Shown: in pieces, positions 30,366 to 41,017 of the stretch
Numbering within the stretch: position 1 is the stretch's first letter
Layout: every line of letters starts with the position of its first letter
From: Meconema thalassinum
Lineage: Eukaryota; Arthropoda; Insecta; Orthoptera; Tettigoniidae
NCBI GenBank assembly: GCA_946902985.2
Contig: OX336388.2
Span: 228,517,467-228,581,466, forward strand
Reading direction: 5' to 3'
DNA: 64,000 bases
Made by a program: the position numbers and the translations under genes
The notes under the pieces: generated by a model
Database searches by the model: none
Told to the model about the DNA's origin: nothing
What the model saw: only the letters and a program-made list of their open reading frames with translations

Positions 30366-30545
30366 TATAATGTAGTTCAAATGTTTACATAACCTCAAGA
30401 TGGCGGCTGTGCGAAATTTTAAGATTAAGTTTTTATTTCTTGTGCTCTTATCATGCGATCGAAGTCAACGTTTGAAAAATGAACCTGCGCAATAATCGTC
30501 GTCTAATAGTACATAACTCTATGGCCTACGTATCTGCCGCTAATT
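30366..30545 (+). repeat. Family H repeat, copy 3, right part
   Basis: ATGTAGTTCAAATGTTTACA and CTCAAGATGGCGGCTGTGCG continue the H copy and align with 8220-8370. Confidence 0.75.
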
Positions 30546-31744
30546 TTTATTGTATATCCACCTCTAACAGAAGATATTACCATTTCATAAACAGATTCCA
30601 TAATTCCTTCCGTACATTCCGACTTAAAATACTTAACCTGTACTTATTATGGATTGAAGTAGTGTTGAATATAACACAGACTTAATTTTCCTCTTTGAAA
30701 TAAAAAGAAACACATCTGCCTCGTGGACTTGTCTTGTGTATATCCCTCTATTCCCTTCAACTGTTCCTTTTTAATTTATCCACAACTCAGATTTTCGCCG
30801 CAGGAGGTCAGTAGTATCAGCTTAAGCAAGACAAGTGAGCATCGGGTGTAGACGGTTTTCTTTTTACTTTTTTAAATATATATCCTTCTCATTCCCTCTT
30901 ACTCTTTCCCCCATCTCCTTCCCCTCTCCCCACCTAAGATTGTTCCACAACTTTCAGTAGAGCATTCTTTCTCCTTCACTCTCTATCTCTCTCTTTGACA
31001 TGTCAAACTGTCAAAGAGAATACATCGAAACTTCAGAATTATTTCTTCAGAAAAAAAAAGGTCATCACGTCTTTTTAAATGGGAAACGTTGGCTGCTTAA
31101 AAACTATATATGTATGCTATAAGGATACCTCTTGTATAATTACGGGTTATGGAACCAATAATATTTTCCTTCCTTTGTTTTGTTTTCTATCCAGCTGACA
31201 AAAGAATGACGGGAAAGTTATATCCGTTTCGAATGCGACTTTTGAATGCATCAAGACACTGCCTCCTATTAAAAGGTGCTCCGTATTGTAGCCTGTCAGA
31301 AAGCTGAACATAAAAATAAGAAGTCGTAGTGTTTTTGTTTTTATGGGATAATCGAATGCAGATGCTATACGAGATACCTAAGTAATATAAAAATAAAACA
31401 ACCTAAAGAATGAAGGAGCATAACTATTTCTGTTGAAATGAAAATGTGTTATCAATCTACATATCTCTAATTAGAAAGTCAGATCTATAATGTGGTCGAG
31501 CATGAAGGCTTAGCGGGATATTTGATCGTTTCTAATTTCTAGTGGCAGGCGAATTCATTCGAATAAAACCACCAACCGTGAGGATCATATCTGGCATAAA
31601 ACAATGGCAGAAATCAATCTTCATGTGAAAGTAATACACGAATGTGACGAAATCATGGTAAATTCTATCGGAATATTTGTCTGATTAGAAAATAATATGC
31701 TAGATCCCAAGAAATGATCATGATAATAATAATAATAATTAATA
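30546..31744. other. No gene seen
   Basis: Pyrimidine-rich text around 30880-31000 (CTCTATCTCTCTCTTTGACA) and a small palindrome TTTGACATGTCAAA near 30997. No frame with recognisable motifs. Confidence 0.5.
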
Positions 31745-32405
31745 CCTAGGGAAGTGCTTGAACCGACGGGAAAAGAGAAAATCGCGCAGAACACTAGGTT
31801 AATGAAAATGAAGACAGCCTTATACAAGACACAGGGTGTCTACAACAAAAAATGCCTGTCCGCATTCACTAAACTTCGTCATTACAACACGGTTATTAAA
31901 CCTGAGGTGATTTATGCTAGTGAGACATTGACGTTACACACTAAGGGCGACTTGGAAAATTCCACACTGTGGAAAGGAAAATAATAAGGAAAATAATTGG
32001 ACCAAAGCACACAGATGATGGATACAGGCTTCACTCCAGAGACACCACAGAGAAATTGTCCAACCTCGCAGCAGACATCAGAAAGAGGCGACTAAAATTT
32101 TACGGCCACATCAGCAGACTCCCACAAACCAGACACACCAACAACATTTGTAGATACATACAGCGGCTCAAGTTTACTACACCCTGGATGATGCAAGTCA
32201 AAATTGATCTAGTAAAAGCACAGGTCGACCCAGAAGACGTCATAGACAAAAGCGTATTTCGACACAAGGTATACAAGTTGGAAGTGTGTCAGAGAGAGCT
32301 GCACCTACAGCCCAAAAACCAAAGTGGACCGAAGAAAAGAAGAGGGCATTTAGTGCACCAATGAAAGAGTTCTGGAAAGACAGGAAGAACAAAAAAACAA
32401 CTTTA
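31745..32405 (+). pseudogene. LINE-B post-RT region and 3' end
   Basis: Two frames overlapping by a frameshift near 31970 give the C-terminal part of a LINE reverse transcriptase protein. In order: KTALYKTQGVYNKKCLSAFT, KLRHYNTVIKPEVIYASETL, ERKIIRKIIGPKH, then IRKRRLKFYGHISRLP and a basic C-terminus with KKRRGHLVHQ. The same order is seen at 49480-50150, 55432-56060 and 57115-57735. The reverse transcriptase motifs themselves lie upstream and are missing, so this is a 5'-truncated copy. Clade not assigned. Confidence 0.82.
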
Positions 32406-32428
32406 CGAGCCTTAGAATAGTCGCATAT

Positions 32429-33062
32429 GATGTGTAACATCTGACATAGAAGAAACCTCACGTAAAATTGTTGATACACCGGTATTTTATAATATTATTG
32501 GAACAAATATTAATCTATTGTAAAAGGGAGTGTTTTACAGATATTATAGTTAATAATCCTGAACTCTTCTTATTAGATGATTTGTAGCTTCCACCAGCAC
32601 TAGCCTAAATAAAGAATACGATATGGATCAACTAGATTAATAGACGCGACACCGCTCATAACCTTAAATTCCTTATAAATAGGCCAACTTGCGAGTAAAT
32701 GCAATGTGCACAGCAGTAGATCATGAAAGGCTTGCCCAGTTCCCGGACCTCTTGATTCACAGACCAACACGTAATTTCATATGGATTCTGTTAAAATGAG
32801 TCATATTGATATGATTAGTAGCAGAGTATCAAGAAGGCAGTGCGAGAGTAGAGATATCAAGTAGGCAGTGAAGAGAAAAAAGAGAGTATTGTTTATTAGT
32901 GTGTAAATAAGAAAGATTTTTGTGTGTTGATGAATGTCCAGGAGGGATACGATCCAGATGGTAGTAAGTCTTACACACTTCCGTCCGATCCACTTCCGTC
33001 CCATTTTTCAAAATCGCTCCCGGAAAAATATCCAGCAACCGAGTGGAAAGATGTTACGCATC
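32429..33062 (-). mobile_element. MITE-like repeat (family D), copy 2
   Basis: An inverted, near full-length match to 24982-25634, for example GGCCAACTTGCGAGTAAATG and CAGGAGGGATACGATCCAG. Its ends are GATGTGTAACATCT and AGATGTTACGCATC. It lies directly after the LINE-B 3' end. Confidence 0.82.
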
Positions 33063-33109
33063 AATAAGGCATGATTGCTTCGCGTGGTCTAATAGGCCTG
33101 TAATGTGTG

Positions 33110-33110
33110 A

Positions 33111-33159
<49 letters not shown>

Positions 33160-33200
33160 TTAATAATAATAATAATAATAAATTAATAATAATAATAATG
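33110..33200. repeat. (AAT)n microsatellite
   Basis: About 90 bases of AAT units with two TTAAT interruptions. Confidence 0.95.
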
Positions 33201-33295
33201 AATGAAGAAGTCAAGAAAGACATGGTGGAAAACGGAATTACTGCCGCCTTGATCCATAACAGGATGATGTTTGAAAGTCGCATTGAAGTGACGTA
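33195..33295 (+). pseudogene. Possible LINE C-terminal fragment
   Basis: Just after the microsatellite the plus strand reads NEEVKKDMVENGITAALIHN RMMFESRIEVT then stop. The VKKDM...GIT pattern resembles C-terminal text in LINE-B-type proteins (compare VKKDLERNNIRDEELLKREA at 56838). Short and uncertain. Confidence 0.35.
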
Positions 33296-33544
33296 AAACC
33301 AAAATTGACGTTTTTCAGTTTTTTTCTTTCATAAGCAAGTTTACATGTTATCTTAACGTTTAGAGAAGGTTTTAAGTCGCAATACATCATATATCCCATA
33401 TTAACAGAGATCTTAATTTCTTCAGACCCAAGACAAATGTTATACCTGACGTTTTCTTTTTGAATGTTTCTTATTAAATACTGGCACAAAAAAAAATATA
33501 TGAAGCCAAAGGACACATTCTCAGTGAAATATTAAGTTTACAGG

Positions 33545-33865
33545 TCACAATTACCAGGCGTGGTAAAGCGCAGGATCAGTCTGGGAAGCCGAGTCGGTTC
33601 GAACCCCACAGTAGGATGCCCTTGAAATGATATTTCATTGTTTGACGTTTTCAATTCCAGAAGAAACAGGAACGGTGCACTATATTAGGCCACAGCTGTT
33701 TCCTTACAACCTTTTACCCAGTTTCATTTATAACCATTTATTTTCCCTCTATTTAATCCTGCTGAACTAGGAGTTGGGGAGCGCATCCGTCGTAAAAGCC
33801 AGTTGCCATATAGAAAACTCATCTCTACTCATCCCCATCACTGTCAAAATGGGGTAGAAATACAG
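33545..33865 (+). mobile_element. SINE-3, diverged copy 3
   Basis: A decayed head with GTCGGTTCGAACCCCACAG (B box), then CCCTTGAAATGATATTTCAT and the 3' hairpin region CATCACTGTCAAAATGGGGT. It aligns in order with 25648-26011 reversed. No TSD seen. Confidence 0.7.
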
Positions 33866-33869
33866 GTTA

Positions 33870-33960
33870 AAATGCATATTACCAACTGGTGCTGACAAAA
33901 TTAGTAAAAAAGTAAAGGTGCACATATGTGCACTCTGGGTCTAAAGAGGATAAAACTAAG
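33870..33960 (+). repeat. Short repeat shared with 38415-38530
   Basis: ACCAACTG..GC..., a run of A with AGTAA, then CACAT.TGTG...CTGGGTC and GGA.AAA.CTAAG are shared in order with 38440-38530. This might be the 5' part of a LINE interrupted elsewhere. Confidence 0.5.
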
Positions 33961-33968
33961 TTTAATTG

Positions 33969-34388
33969 CAAAGTGACGTAACTCCAGCGTGTATTTATTT
34001 CCAATATGTCTTATATCCATGTTGACCAATGCGATGGCTCTCTGGACATCACGTGATACCACGTGATAAATCATGGCCAAGGCTAACTTTGAAGAGTATG
34101 TAGAGCATCAGTTTGTGTTTGTTGTGTTTAAACCATTTAATTGTTCATAAATGCCAATCAAAGCGTATGTCAATATATGATTTATTTCCAAAACGTCCTA
34201 ACTCCAACTTACAGGAGACGATTACCACCATTTCCACTGATAGGAGATTTTTAAAACACAGTGTCAGGATGTGCATGAAAGTAATGAATGAATTTATATT
34301 ATGTTCATAATCATATCTGATTTAATTATACGAAAAAAACAAAACGCGATTTCTGAAGTTTTGCATTTCATGGATTTACGTCACTTTG
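33969..34388. mobile_element. 420-bp MITE with CAAAGTGACGTAA ends
   Basis: CAAAGTGACGTAACTCCA at 33969 and its inverted counterpart at the right end (34371-34388) differ by one base in 18. The interior is non-coding. I see no clear TSD, so superfamily is open. Confidence 0.65.
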
Positions 34389-34496
34389 AAAAAAGATCTT
34401 CAATTGAAGTTACCTAGTCATATTTGTTTGTAGTAGCTTTAAGTCCCTCTTAAGGTATGTTTATTCATGTGTTTATCACCATATCATTCCTCATTT

Positions 34497-34600
34497 TTGA
34501 TGTGTAACATCTTTCCGCTCGGTTGCTGGATATTTTTGTGGGAGTGATTTTGAAAAATGGGACGGAAGTGTGTAAGACGCACTGCCTGTTAGATCGCATC
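34497..34600 (+). repeat. MITE-like repeat (family D), left-end fragment
   Basis: GATGTGTAACATCTTTCCGC and GGAGTGATTTTGAAAAATGG match 24982-25075. Only about 100 bases remain. Confidence 0.8.
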
Positions 34601-34979
34601 ACTCTTGGCTGCTTTAGCAGTGGTACCATGTGGAATGTATATAACATACGGATTACTTCAAGGTGTGGAGGCGCCATTACAGATATTTCTAAAATGAATC
34701 ATCATCATGTTGTCGTTCATTGGTGTAAAAATATTCATTAAATCATATTTTCTGAAAACAATTATGATTTATTAAGAGTCTGTTTTTCAATCTCTGGATA
34801 AAAGTGATGGGCATCCACTCGCCGAGTAACTTTCCTCAACACTTTCAAACTGAACGCTCATGCGAACTCTGGTGTCAACTCATTAAAACACAAACCACAT
34901 GTCTTCGTATCAGTATTTAAATGATGATATGCTTTTATATGAAACATTGTAACTAGTCGGCAAAGCCAGTATTATGTTT

Positions 34980-35665
34980 CTGCTATTAATAGTACATTAT
35001 GCAACGAGCCTATAATGGCAATAATTAAGACACGAGTATGTTTATGAAACTCGCTTACGCTCGTTTCATAATTTCCATACGAGTGTCTTAATTACCATTA
35101 TAGGCGACTTGCATACGACTGTTTATGTTCGACGATAATTATAACTTAATTTTATTTAATTTTATGATCGAACAGAAATATTCATAAATATCTGTCGAGA
35201 TTCAGTCACTTGAATTTAGTGATCGGAGTGCAAGCGACGAGTGTGCTCTCTGTGCCTTCCAAGTTCGCTGACCCACCACGCATGCGCTCTGTCTGCTTGG
35301 CAATGTTTACAGCCTGCTGTCTGCACCTGTATTCACTCAAACTACCACCGACGTTGTATGAAAGAATGCTCTGTGTAGAAATTGGAGTTGAGAATATTAC
35401 CATAAAGGTTCGTGCTGATTTTGTCTTAGTGTTTGCCATTATAACTACAATGATTGATCGGATATATTTTATATTGTCAACTTTCAAATCATGTAATTCA
35501 TATCCGACATGTTGGATTCTGTGTTCAAGTGCGAAGCTATCAAGTACCTAATTGGTCACACATCATACATCTTGAGCTCTGATTGGTTGGAGAAACTGTA
35601 CCATAATGAAAAATTGTACTATAATGACCCTCATTATAGTACAGTTGTCTGACATATAATAGCCG
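34980..35665 (-). mobile_element. Hairpin MITE (family M), copy 2
   Basis: A minus-strand match to family M, starting with TAGTACATTATGCAACGAGC and ending with the ACTGTACCATAATGA / TCATTATAGTACAGT hairpin near 35596-35650. It includes an extra inverted segment (GACACGAGTATG ... CATACGAGTGTC) that is absent from copy 1. Confidence 0.82.
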
Positions 35666-35667
35666 CA

Positions 35668-35770
35668 TTTGTAGAGAAAATATCCAAAACCAGAACCAAA
35701 AAGAAATAGGCATAAATGGACAGATGAAGAGAAGAAGGTACACAGTGACCGGATGAAAGGGTTTCTCCTA
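35668..35770 (+). pseudogene. LINE-B 3'-end fragment
   Basis: CCGCATTTGTAGAGAAAATA, AAAAGAAATAGGCATAAATG and GACAGATGAAGAGAAGAAGG match 680-800 nearly base for base. It is the last coding part of LINE-B, now about 100 bases. Confidence 0.75.
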
Positions 35771-35849
35771 AATGCATGGGTATTGCTATAATTCTTTGTC
35801 CTTTTGAAGGAGTATAATTGAAAGTTGGTTGTAGTAGCTTGTTGAAATA

Positions 35850-37255
35850 CAACGTGCTATACGGATATTAAACATGAATATGAGGTGCCCTTTGCTAGTG
35901 CTACCTATGTAAAAAATTGCATTCAATTCGGTTTCGTCGTGTTTGAATTGATATGGTGAATCGATTTGCACACTTACATGGCCGCTATCTGCAAACGATT
36001 GGGTTGATGACCTTGTAGTTCAGTCAAAAGATTTTTCCCACAAAAAGGTATGTTGTTGCAAAATTTGGTAGAGATCAAATAATTAGGTTGGTCGTAATTT
36101 GATTTAAGCTTTTAATTTGGGTGGCTGCCATTCCGTTCCTGTCAAGATGGCGGCGATATAAAACATGACCCTGAGATGCTCTTTGCTAGTGCTATCTCAG
36201 CACCGAATTTCAGCCAATTCGGTTTTACCGTGTTTGTATAGATAGCGGGAACCGATTTTCACACATACAGTACATGGCCGCAATATGCAAACTATTGGAC
36301 TGATGACCTTGTAGCTTAGTCAAAGAACGCTTCTGACATAAAGTACGCCTATGTTGTTGCAAAATTTGGTAGAGATCAGATGATTAGGTTGGTCGTAATT
36401 TGATTTAAGCTCTTAACATTTGGGTGGACGCCATTACGTTTCCGTGAAGATGGCTGCGATATAAAACTTTACACTGAGGTGCCCTTTGCTAGTGCTACCT
36501 CTGTACCAAATTTCGCTAAATTCGGTTTCACCATGTTTGAATAGATGGGGAATCAATTTGCACACATTCATGGCCGCCATACGCAAATTATTGGGCTGAT
36601 GACCTTGTATTTCGGTCAAAAGTGTTTTCGTACATAAAGGTATAATGTTGCAAAATTTGGTAGGGGTCAGATGATTAGGTTGGTCGTATTTTGATTAAAG
36701 CTTTTAACATTTGGGTGGCCGACATTTTGTTTTCGTCAAGATGGCGGCGATATAAAACATGACACTGAGGTGCCCTTTGCTATTGCTAACTGTCTAAAAA
36801 ATTTCGTTCAATTTGTTTCACCGTGTTTGAATAGATAGGGGGAATCGATTTACACACATACATGGCCGCCATCCGCAAATAATAGGGCTGATGACCTCGT
36901 AGTTAGGTCAAAGGATTCTTCGTACATAAAGGTATAATGTTGCCAAATTTGGTAGAGATCAGATGATTAGGTTGGTCGTATTTTGATTTAAGCTTTTAAC
37001 CTTTGGGTGGCCGCCATTACGTTTCCGTCAAAATGGCGGCGATATAAAACATAACACTGAGGTGCCCTTTGCTAGTGCTACCTCTGTACCAAATTTCGTT
37101 CAGTTCGGTTTCACCGTGTTGAAATTGATAGTGGGGTACACACACTCACCCCCACACACACAGACTCACAGACACACACACATTTTTTTTCGCCCTGTGT
37201 TGATCTCATAAGTCTACTTTTATTTTTTCCAAAAATCGAAAGTAGGCTAAAAATA
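35850..37255 (-). repeat. Family H derivative with about four tandem units of 291-303 bp
   Basis: AAGATGGCGGCGATATAAAA-type words occur at 36144, 36447, 36738 and 37030. Each unit repeats GAGGTGCCCTTTGCTAGTGC, ATGGCCGCCAT.CGCAAA and GGTTGGTCGTA.TTTGATT. The right edge, ATCTCATAAGTCTACTTTTA and GAAAGTAGGCTAAAAATAC, is the H 5' end reversed. Non-coding. Confidence 0.85.
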
Positions 37256-37492
37256 CTTCCATATTATTACCGGCTCGTGAAAATGAGTACCTGTCTTGTA
37301 CTACAAATGCCTGTGGTTGTAATGACTGCGTGGATAACCTCTTGGTCAGCGATTCATGAGGTATCAGGTTCGTTCACCTGTCCCTGCAATTATTTTTGCT
37401 ACCGGATTTTCGATTTAAACGATATATATCATAACATTATGCGTCTTTTTAACAGAATCTACTGTACATGAAATTACGATTTATCTAATTTT
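37256..37492. other. No gene seen
   Basis: A short unassigned stretch between the H derivative and SINE-2. Confidence 0.4.
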
Positions 37493-37504
37493 AATTACAA
37501 TAGT

Positions 37505-38010
37505 GTCGCCTCCGTAGCGTAGCGGTCAGCATGGTTAGCTGCCGCCCGGAGGTCCTGGGTTCGATTCCCGGTTCTGCCAAGAAATTTGAAAAGTGGTATG
37601 AGGACTGGAACGGGGTCTACTTAGCCTCGGGTGGTCCAAATGAGTAGAGGGGGTTCGATTCCCACCTCAGCCATCCTCGAAGTGGTTTTCCGTGGTTTCC
37701 CACTTCGTCTTCGGGAAAATGCCGGGATGGTACCTTCTGTAAGGCCACGGCCGCCTCCTTCCCTCTTCCTAGCCGATCCATCCCAGTCTTCCTTCTCTTC
37801 CCATCCCTCATGAGGCCCCTGTTCGCTTTGCAGGTGAAGCCGCCTGGGCGAAGTGCTGATCACACCTCCCCAGTTGTATCCATCCCGACCAGATGTTCCA
37901 AGCTCCAGGACACTGCCTATTGAGGCGGTAGTGGTGAGTTCCCTCGCTGAGTCTGAGGGAACCACCAACCTAGAGGGTCAATTGACTAAATAAATTAATT
38001 TAAAAAAATT
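37505..38010 (+). mobile_element. tRNA-headed SINE (SINE-2), copy 2, with 12-bp TSD
   Basis: AATTACAATAGT (37493-37504) and AATTACAGTAGT (38011-38022) flank it with one mismatch. The head reads GTAGCGTAGCGGTCAGCATG with B box TGGGTTCGATTCCCGG, and the body GGGGGTTCGATTCCCACCTC has a second B-box-like word. It is the best-preserved SINE-2 in the window. Confidence 0.93.
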
Positions 38011-38022
38011 AATTACAGTAGT

Positions 38023-38529
38023 TTGCACCAAGAAGGAGTTGGGAAATTTGATTGTATTGAATATTATTTCTCGTAGTCTATAGATAGGTTAGAGACTATA
38101 GTTTCATTCCTCCTCTTAATTTACAATATAATATGTGATGTTTGTTCAAACAAGTGTGACAGTAGCATATCTCCAATTCAATCTATACATTCATCATAGT
38201 ACCAGTATTAAAACGGAGTGTAAATTAACATTTTAAGAATGTCCAAGCTGTGTTGTATGCGAGTAGGATAACATGTCAGACGTTACACATCATATGCGAC
38301 TACTGTAAGGCTCGTATCTTTATTCATATTTTTTCGTCTTTTTTTGACAAATTCCTATTCTCTACAGTATAAATAACTGAAAAAAAAGTTCATTTTTTTC
38401 ACCCCTAGACAGGAAGTGAATGGTAGTTCAGAATTTACATACTACCAACTGCAGCCAAAAAAAAAAAAGTAATAGTTAAATCTGAAGGCCCACATTTGTG
38501 AAACCTGGGTCCGAACAGGACAAACCTAA
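38023..38529. other. Mostly unassigned; family D right-end fragment at 38276-38312
   Basis: GACGTTACACATCATATGCG ACTACTGTAAGGC is a single D end and supplies the empty site for the SINE at 25648-26011. The rest has no gene; 38440-38530 shares a short repeat with 33870-33960. Confidence 0.55.
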
Positions 38530-38700
38530 GGGGAAAAGTAACACAACGGGAGAAACCTTTGAGGATCGACAATCAAGAATTGGAGAATGAGAAGCAGTTC
38601 AAGTACTTGGGAAGCTTGCTGACAAAAGGTGATCAATGCACAAATGAAATTCGCACCAGAATCGACATGGCCATGCCGCATTCAACAAGAAGAGGACTCT

Positions 38701-39205
38701 GGTTAGTTGGTTGGTTCCTCAGTTTAGGGGCTGCGACAACGCGGTCATGTAGCCCGTGTACTTTGGGTGTGTGTAGAATTTGTTTGATAATCAGTGTTAA
38801 TTGTGATAGCTGTATTAGTGTGTGTTATCTGTGATTCAGGTAGAAGGACTGCAGACGATTTCTTTCAAGTAGTTCCTACTTTTGCTACCAAATGCTACCA
38901 TCCGTGACACCAAGCTGCGGACGTGGCTACTAAATGGCATCGTAGTCATCACCTGGCGACGAACGTTGCAACTGAAGTGTGTTAGTCAAATTTAACCTAT
39001 AATTTAGCTTCACACAAGGGTAGTTAGTGGAAGGTTCTTTTTCGCGCCACAAATCTATGACATGGGACCGCCGGCTTTACTTCCCCTCCGATGGAAGGCA
39101 TACTGAGGGATTTTTAACGCTCTTAAAAAATTGGACGACTTCGGCTGGGTTTGAACCCGCGATCTTCGGCATAGAATGCTACCAACTACGCCACCGAAGC
39201 CGTTA
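38701..39205 (+). mobile_element. 505-bp insertion carrying REP-1 and a tRNA-like segment
   Basis: ACTCT ends at 38700 and recurs at 39206-39210, a 5-bp duplication, and the LINE frame is restored when the insert is skipped. The left 300 bases are REP-1. The right 70 bases are a minus-strand tRNA-like sequence. No inverted repeats were seen between the ends. Confidence 0.75.
39132..39202 (-). repeat. tRNA-like segment
   Basis: On the minus strand GGCTTCGGTGGCGTAGTTGG TAGCATTC has an A-box-like D arm, and CGCGGGTTCAAACCC is a well-formed T arm/B box. GGCTTCGG / CCGAAGTC may pair loosely as an acceptor. It is shorter than a real tRNA and lies at the edge of an insertion, so a tRNA-derived repeat is more likely. 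Confidence 0.5.
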
Positions 39206-39677
39206 ACTCTGTTTACCAGCAAGTTGAGTTTAGAACTAAGGAAGAAATTGGTGAAGTGTTACATCTGGAGCATTGCACTGTATGGGGCAGAGACGTGGCC
39301 AATGAGAAAAAGGGAAAGAAAATTCTTAGAAAGTTTTGAAATGTGGTGTTGGAGGAGAATAGGGAAGATCAAGTGGACAGATCGAGTGACAAACGATGCT
39401 TTACTGAGAAGAGCAGGTGAGAAAATAACTTTTCTGAATACAATTTTTCAGAGGAGCGCCAACTGGATCGGACACATACTTAGATATGAGGGGCTCATGC
39501 ACGACCTAATTGAAGGGAAGATCAAAGGAACGACAGGACGCGGTAGAAGAGGAATCCAACATTTGGATGACATGAAAGATGGAAGGAGTTACAGCAGACT
39601 GAAGAAAGAAGCTGAAGACCGGGAACGTTGGCATCAGAAATTCTTTGTATGATGACATGGACCCGCCACTAGGCAGA

Positions 39678-39716
39678 ATATTATTATTATTATTATTATT
39701 ATTATCATTATTAGGC
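39678..39716. repeat. (ATT)n microsatellite at a LINE 3' end
   Basis: About ten ATT units, 25 bases after the LINE stop codon. Confidence 0.9.
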
Positions 39717-40190
39717 TATATAATATGGGGGTAATTCCCCAGTGGCAAATTGTACAAATACAGAAAATCACCAACAATAACATCAAACACGATATAGACA
39801 ATTCGCAATTTAGTAGCCTATTTACACAACATTTCAATTTTCTCTTTAACACATGAATATGTTTGGGGAAGGGCTCTAAGAATGAGGCATGTAATGAGTT
39901 CCTATTATCAACACCACGGTTAATGAAGGAATATTTCCAATAATTTGTACGCTGCGGTCGGACCTTAACTTTATGTGATGATCTGCCCTGCGCAGATAGG
40001 CCTAGATGGGATTCCCCAGACGTTTGCTTAGTCCCCCCTGTGGGCCGATTAGAGTAAGTGTTAAACATAGCGTATAGTCTGGATTTTGTCCTTCTATCTT
40101 CCAGAGATTCAAGTTTTTCTATCATTCGTGTTACACTACTTCTAGGATTAAAATCGTTGAGCACAAACCTAGCAGCCTTCCTTTATTATA
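39717..40190. other. No gene seen
   Basis: Some 470 bases between the microsatellite and mariner copy 3. The minus strand has a frame of moderate length (39634-40164) with no motif I know. Confidence 0.4.
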
Positions 40191-41015
40191 TAAGGTGCGT
40201 TCAAAAAGGAACGAGCCGGAGGCTGTAATGCACAAACCGGTGACGACATCGGTTAATCGTGTCGTGTGTAACGAGGTGTGGTTCAGACCAGAACGTGGAA
40301 GGTCACAGCCCGTTGCTAGAGGGCACACGTCACGTGACGATACAAAGCCAGCAGCAGCATGCATCAATCTTCCAACCAAGACCAAGACAGTAGGCAATTC
40401 GACATGCTTCCTGGTGTGGTTGATGACTGTGGGGCACCCATTGGGCACACCCTTTCCGCAAGTGCAGTCGTTCCTTCATGATGGTGTGCACACTTCCGAC
40501 GCTCAATCCGACCACGGCGGCTATGGCGTTCACTGTCACTCGACGGTCCTGGGTAATGAGTGCATCAACCAGCTGGACGTTGGCATCGGTAATGCAGGGA
40601 GTGCCCCAGACCGGGCATCATCGGCTAATGACACCCGTCCTTCCCTGAAGCGCTTGTGCCACGCCCTGACCCTTGCAAAGGACATGCAGTGTTCGCCGTA
40701 CACTTGTGACATTCAGCGATGAATGTCCCTTGCCCCTACTTATTCCGCTGTCAGAAACCGAACAACACCTCTTTGCTCTTCGTTTGACGCCTCCATGTCT
40801 CTGTTTGCAATGCGACTGGCAGCGTTGGACGATTGATGCATGCTGCAGCTCGCTTCGTATCGTCACGTGACGTGCACGCGTGCCCTCTAGCGACGGGCTG
40901 TGACCTTCTACGCTTTGGTGAGAACTACACCTCGTTACACACGCCACGATTAGCCGATGTCGTCACCGGTTTGCGCATTACAGCCTCTGGCTCGTTACTT
41001 TTTGAACGCACCTTA
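40191..41015 (-). mobile_element. mariner copy 3: foldback derivative with two 5' ends
   Basis: TA flanks both sides (40189-40190, 41016-41017). The right end is the normal mariner 5' end in minus orientation: inverted repeat, leader, then transposase start. The left end should be the 3' end but instead repeats the 5' end and about 185 bases of leader in plus orientation (GAGCCGGAGGCTGTAATGCA through CAGCAGCATGCATCAATCTT). The transposase 3' half is absent. The minus strand keeps coding for VTVNAIAAVVGLSVGSVHTI and MKERLHLRKGCAQWVPH, which copies 1 and 2 lack, so this copy arose separately. Confidence 0.88.
40380..40840 (-). pseudogene. mariner transposase 5' half
   Basis: From a start near 40795 (TCCAT on the plus strand, giving MEASNEEQRGVVRF) the minus strand encodes the helix-turn-helix domains: YGEHCMSFARVKAWHKR-like text, SLADDARSGA and then DRRVTVNAIAAVVGLSVGSV, MKERLHLRKGCAQWVPHSHQ. 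It ends where the leader is repeated in the opposite direction. The protein would bind the inverted repeats but has no DD34D catalytic residues. A small frameshift separates the first and second halves. Confidence 0.8.
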
Positions 41016-41017
41016 TA

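Larger units (their letters stand above)
38530..39652 (+). pseudogene. RTE-like LINE C-terminal region split by a 505-bp insertion
   Basis: Two exons-like pieces of one LINE frame flank an insertion. The left piece (38540-38700) reads LRIDNQELENEKQFKYLGSL, then EIRTRIDMAM and TRRGL. The right piece (39211-39652) resumes with FTSKLSLELRKKLVKCYIWS, IALYGAETWPMRKRERKFLE, SFEMWCWRRIGKIKWTDRVT and GHILRYEGLMHDLIEGKIKG. This is the post-RT segment also seen at 23590-24075 and 59615-60265. It finishes in an (ATT)n tract at 39680-39715. Catalytic motifs are upstream and absent, so the LINE was 5'-truncated before or apart from the insertion. Confidence 0.88.

Noticed and set aside
33089..33283. Leucine-rich minus-strand frame
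   Set aside because: Translation of the (AAT)n microsatellite.
37505..37580. Functional tRNA gene at the SINE-2 head
   Set aside because: A and B boxes are good but the sequence is the start of a dispersed SINE with a TSD.
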